Positions 59,119 to 64,000 of a DNA stretch of 64,000 nt are shown one piece after another. How positions within the stretch are numbered: position 1 is the stretch's first letter; each line of letters opens with the position of its first letter. The translations under genes were made by a program, and so were the position numbers. This DNA comes from Cyanoderma ruficeps (Eukaryota > Chordata > Aves > Passeriformes > Timaliidae). The DNA is taken from the NCBI GenBank assembly GCA_008694505.1, contig VZDJ01000623.1:17789754-17853753 (forward strand), read 5' to 3'. A model generated the notes under the pieces. That model was not told the DNA's origin, searched no databases, and worked only from the letters and a program-made list of their open reading frames with translations.

Positions 59119-62100
59119 TAAGTCTTTTCTTGCCTTCATTCTCATTGTACTCTCCATCTATTTCAGGCACATTACTATCTTGGTGAATTTCTCTCTAGCT
59201 CAATTTCAGTTCAACATCCCCAGGATTTGTGTTTTCCTGCTGATTTAAAATCTCAGCCTTTCATTCTGACTTCTGCCTGCTAACACATACTTATCAAACT
59301 TGGTTTAGATGCAGCATAATTAATCCCTCTCTCCTCAAGCACATCCCCTTGACTGCTAAACGGTCATGTATACTGCTGCTCTTCTGCCTAATCCAGATAT
59401 TCTCTGCAATCCTGCAACTGGTTTTGCAGGTTGCAGAGAGGGCCTAAAAAGCATTTCAGTCATCCAGACTATTTTGGCTGTGTCTGCCTGAATTTGTAGA
59501 GAGCTGAACTCAGTGAATTTCCTGTTGTTTGCAGGAGGTACTAAAATCACACTGATTTCACTTCTAAAATGCCAGTACTTCAGTGTTTTTCAAAGCATGG
59601 AGGATGGAGAATGAGAGAGAGAGCTGTCATTTTGATGTTCAAGAAAACACTGCAGAGCTCAAAAGAGACGTTTGAGGCTGGCTGCCATGAAAGAGGCTTC
59701 ATTCTCAGCAGTCTGGCAACACACGCTCTTAAAATTTGTTTCCAAAATGACTTGCTAATGATGAAACGGACTGCATTGTCTTTAAACAAATATTTGCTCT
59801 ACACTGTACAATTTTAAATGCTTCTGAATGCAGCTGCAGGAATGATGTCCAGTTGTATAACATCCCTGTTGCTAAGAAGTAACAAAAATAAGTGTAATTA
59901 TTTATCTTGGATGCCTGAAAAAAATTTCTTATATTTCTTGCACAACATTTGTTTGAGTCTGAGTCATAATGCAGAGTCTTATAATTAGTGCACTAACTTC
60001 CATTAATTAGGCTGACACTTAATTGGATCTATAAAAAGCAACCGTGGCATGTCTGGTTTTAATCAATTACTGCATACTTCAGTCTGGTTCCTGACTGCTG
60101 CAGTGATTGTTAATGACTTCGTATTACTGGGAGGCCAAATACCTGAACTCTGTAGGTACAACAGTGAGTCCAGAGTGGCTAGTTGGAGCTTTACAGTCCG
60201 CATGGTTATCCTGTTGGTCCTTTTTTCCTCTCTACCTTTTTGGGAATGTAAGCAGGTGATCTGCTTGCAAGCATGGTGAGCGTATGCTGAGGATAGCTGC
60301 AGTTCAGCCATGTTCTGGGATCCTCACATGGAGGGCTGGATGCAATCCCAGCAGTCTTGGACTATATGCTCTTTGTATTGCATTCTTGCTGTAACAATCA
60401 AGTGCAGGTAGCAAGACAATAATCAGTTTTATGCTCATCTCGTGAAAGGTGTCCTCAGCTGAAATTCTTGGTCCTCATTTTTCAAGTCAGCTAAGTTGAA
60501 CCAGTATGTTTCTGTCTCGAATCCAGTGCATAGTCCCTTTTCCTTCCCTGAATACCTCGTCATCCCTATTCCAGTCAGTGGTGGGTGCTGTAGGATCTGT
60601 GTCAGGAGAATCCAGCATCCACGTTTGTGTAGGGCCTTGCAGCTCCACTTCATCTGTGTCCCATACAACGCTGTGAAAGCTGCAGGGGTTTAAGAAGCTG
60701 TGGCTTTGTGGGTGACAGTAGGCCTGTCACACACAGCCCTCTGCCTACATGTTCCTGTGCCACAGTAGCCACATTCATGGTGACTTCTGCAAGCTTATTT
60801 TACTTTGTGACTGAGGCAAGCAAGAAGCCTGCGGGCAGCTCAGCTGACCATCAGTAGCAGAACAACGCCATGGCAAACCTGATAGCTTATGAGAGCATGA
60901 ACCTGCCTTGTGTCCAGGCTGCAGCTGCCGCTTCTCAAGGAGTCTCTGTCTCAGAAATCATGTCCAGGATGAGATGTGAAGTCAGGCAGCTTCATCCCTA
61001 TTTGCTCCCATCTATTTCCTTAAAATAGATGCACAAATCCATTAGCACATGCCCTGAAATTCTTCGATTTCCTGTCATTGTACTGAAGTGGAATAGAATA
61101 TAGATACATGTTGTAGTCAGCTGAAACATGTTGCATTTAATATGGATTTTAGTAATTTTTTTGATACAGTTTCTTGCTTTGTTTAGTCACTTTGTTTAGG
61201 CTTTGGAGGTTTTAAATAGTTACACCCAAATTTTGGAATGTGGTCTGAACCATGACTCCCTTTGTTCAGTAATGCACCCGCTGATGCTTTTTCATTCTGT
61301 AATTGACACTTGCAGAATTCATAAAATCAATGTTCATCTGAAAAATGAAAAATTAAAATTAAATATCTTTTTCCTGGCTGTTATAATGCAGTTTCTAAAG
61401 AACATGAGTTTTTTCCCCTTTGGAAGAAAAAAGATTTAACCCAGTTGTTCCTCCCAACATGTTGGTAATGTATTTTAATGCCTTAGAGTAGGAGTCAATG
61501 GGATGATTAAGTTTGAAAAACATCTTAGCTACCTGTTTTATTTAAATCTTTGAAAGATTTTGTATCGTTCCTTTACAGAATATCTCTGTTAGTGAGAGCA
61601 TGGGAAATGATTGAATAAATCCTCAACTACTCTGGTGGCTTTCATGAACCCAGCTTGAGTTTTCACTGCTAATCAGTCATTTTATTGACTTTAATTAGAA
61701 ACAATAACATCAAAAGTAGGACAAAGCAAGACTCCTCTGACAATAAAGTACAACACTGTTGCATAAAAGGGTGGAGGACCCAAGCTGCTGAGGTCTTTGA
61801 GCCTGGAGCAGACGACTTGTATGGCTCTGAGTAACTCTGACATCCTTTGTCTCGGTTTTCCCCTATTCTCCTGCCATCTGTAGACTGACAATCCAGTGTC
61901 TAGCTCTGCAGTGAGGTTTAATAAACAAACTTCTGGGTGCTTTGCCAGATAATTCGGGTATGTGGGTCACTTTGTTGTCAATTACTCAAGTGTGCCTGGA
62001 TCATATTCAAGCAGAGGGAGATGACCTGGGAAGGATTCTTGTCCCATCTTGTGTTTTATGCTGCTGAAGCCAGAGCAGAGGCTGTGGCAAGGGGAGAGCA

Positions 62101-62269
62101 GGTGCTGGAACGTGGCGGGGGGGCCGTGCGCATGCGACCTCGTGGGCATCGTGGATCCCTGCCCCTTGGAGGTTGCAATGAGAGAAGCTGCTGCATTGCT
62201 TCAGTCTGACTGGCTGCAGGAGGAAGTTGGCACTTCCCAGTCCCTGTCTGGGAATTTAGACAGCTTTCT

Positions 62270-62288
62270 TCTTTTTTTTTTTTTTTTA
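62270..62288 (+). repeat. Poly-T tract in NARS2 intron 6
   Basis: A near-pure T-run of about 19 bp. Comparable short T-runs in other introns lie at 41162-41179 and 50668-50684. None is next to a retroposon that I recognise. Confidence 0.75.
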
Positions 62289-64000
62289 ATTGATGTATTT
62301 ATTTTTGGCTGCTTACAAAAGGAAGTACAGTCCCATCTCGTCGCAGCATGAGCCGAAACCTCAGCACTCAGCACACCAGCTCTGCTGCCCAGGCCTGAGC
62401 CTCACATAATGCTACAGAAGTCCTTGTCAAGATGCAGCTTTTCTCATCTGCATTTCCCCAGAGGGGAAGCAGAAATGGCCTAGGAGGAGTCTTTCAAACT
62501 CATTTTTCTGGGTAAAATTCAGTCCCTTTTGCTGCCTTTTCAACAGAAATGTGTGTTTTCATTGGGCAGAATCCAAACCAGCAGACAATAGTAATGGGAG
62601 TATTACTTTTACACTGAAGTTAAAACACAGATATTTCTGTCCAACTCCAACAGGTATTTTTTAACACTGTCTACCCAGCTCAAGGATTTAAAATATTCTG
62701 CCTCTTCTCCACACTGCTGGGCAACTGTACCTTGCTATATCATCATTAGGAGCTCTGGGCTTCCAGCTCCTCCAAAAGTTAGACTCAGGAAACATTGGGC
62801 TGATATTTTCAATGGTTTTCTGTGTGTGTGGTTTTGTGCACAGGGCCAGAACATCTTTCAACAGACAAATTTCAGCATCCCTGAACAATCCTGTTCACGT
62901 TCAGGTCAAGCACTGCAGCCAACTGGTGCATCCTGGCAGCTGAGCAAAGTCACCTGCTTATGTCAGTGGAGGTCCTCCATGCTCAAAATGAATATGGTCA
63001 TGCCAGAACAGAGTGGAATTAAATTAGATGGTTCACTTTATTAACTTCTTTCCTTCCTGAGAGAAAGGACATTGGGTAGATAAAGCTAAACTCCTGGGCT
63101 TTAGGGTCACTTTGCTGAGGGTCTCTCCTCCTCTGCTGACATCATGTGTTGTTTTGTATTTGGGTTAGAAGTTATTATTTCTAGATTTTTCTTGCAATCT
63201 AGATTTTAGTGTGTGTATGGCAGGGAGGGGTTGGTGGATTATGGTGCAGGGGAACACACTGTGTTGAAGGGTTACATGCTGTGTCCATTTAGCATGGCCA
63301 AAGATGAGATTTGGTACAAGTCATTGTTCAGCTTAACTTGTCCCTGCAGATCTTGCCAGGGTAATCAATATATTTGTGTTTATATAGGCGTGTGTTGTAT
63401 TTTAGGGATGACAGCAAGGCCATCATGAAAATTAATTGTTCCCTTTCTGCCATGTTGGTATTTTCATGGCTTACACAGAAATCGCTGGGGTGGTGAAGTT
63501 TTGAAAAACATCTTTGCTTTCTGTGTGTACTGGTGCGGTTTAGTGCTTAGCCCTGAGTCACAGGAACCAGCTTCTGCCTCCAGCTGTGTCACTACTGTGT
63601 GGTGTGACCTTGGCATTGGTTGTAAGCTGACTGTGCAGGGATTGCATCTTCTTGATTAATAGCCTTGTTCAGAGTTATATGCCCTTGGTTCAACAGCACA
63701 AATAAGTCTTTATTACCTCGGTAGCAGCGTGGTGTCCTGGCTCAGAAAAGGAGCACAATCCATTCCTGGCTTGGGAACCATCAGCACAATTAATTCTGTT
63801 TGGATTGCACTGTAAAAGTTGCCAGCAAGGCAGAGACACTGAGGCCTACAAACATAGCATGAGTTTAATTAAAAGAATGATTTGGAGCAGCTTTGGGTAC
63901 AGATACTTATTACTTCTCTATTGGTTCTTCTCACTTCCTCTATAATGAAATGTCAATGAACTCAAACGCAATGAGCTTTCATTCTGTGTGGCAGAAAGCT

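Larger units (their letters stand above)
55162..64000 (+). other. NARS2: NARS2 intron 6 (5' part, runs off the window)
   Basis: At least 8.8 kb of intron. It holds two plus-strand CR1 copies (55310-55712 and 58776-59118) and a T-run (62270-62288). I looked for the next NARS2 exon, which should encode the conserved FTFGPTFRAENS region, and found no match on the plus strand. Confidence 0.75.

Noticed and set aside
55162..64000. NARS2 exon 7
   Set aside because: I looked for a plus-strand segment encoding the conserved motif 2 region with an acceptor in phase 2 and found none; it is presumably beyond the window.

Overview
The window is vertebrate nuclear DNA, almost certainly from a bird and probably a songbird. 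Three observations support this. Several truncated CR1 LINE copies end in the typical avian CR1 tail. A solo LTR at 20281-20835 matches a family I know from passerine genomes. The single well-supported gene, NARS2, has avian-like compact introns and a very GC-rich first exon. Nothing bacterial or plasmid-like is present, and I found no tRNA, rRNA or CRISPR array.

Layout: positions 1 to about 38.9 kb are intergenic. They hold CR1 fragments, simple and A/T-rich tracts, one solo LTR with a perfect 5-bp target-site duplication, and two decayed coding-looking regions on the minus strand (about 15.3-16.7 kb and 21.4-22.2 kb) that I could not assign. A short splice-flanked segment on the plus strand (18969-19090) is also unexplained. 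At 38.3-39.25 kb a minus-strand CR1 and a likely minus-strand LTR piece abut the CpG island of NARS2.

From 39.2 kb to the right edge the window is the 5' half of NARS2 (mitochondrial asparaginyl-tRNA synthetase) on the plus strand. Its CpG-island promoter carries a ZNF143/Staf-type site, an inverted CCAAT box and a CACGTG E-box. Six coding exons can be defined to the base: 39619-39741, 42806-42915, 43290-43410, 44089-44229, 47399-47479 and 55061-55161. Together they give 677 nt, or 225 codons plus 2 nt, with compatible phases and GT-AG introns. They cover the mitochondrial presequence, the OB-fold anticodon-binding domain and motif 1 of the class II catalytic core. Motifs 2 and 3 must lie beyond 64 kb, and the last 8.8 kb is intron 6.

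In human the neighbour upstream of NARS2 is TENM4, in the same orientation. I saw no teneurin exon here, so the left 39 kb is best read as the TENM4-NARS2 intergenic region, possibly with enhancers. Most of the window looks ordinary. The least explained items are the two decayed minus-strand reading regions, the exon-like segment and the recurring G/T-rich (C/A-rich) tracts.
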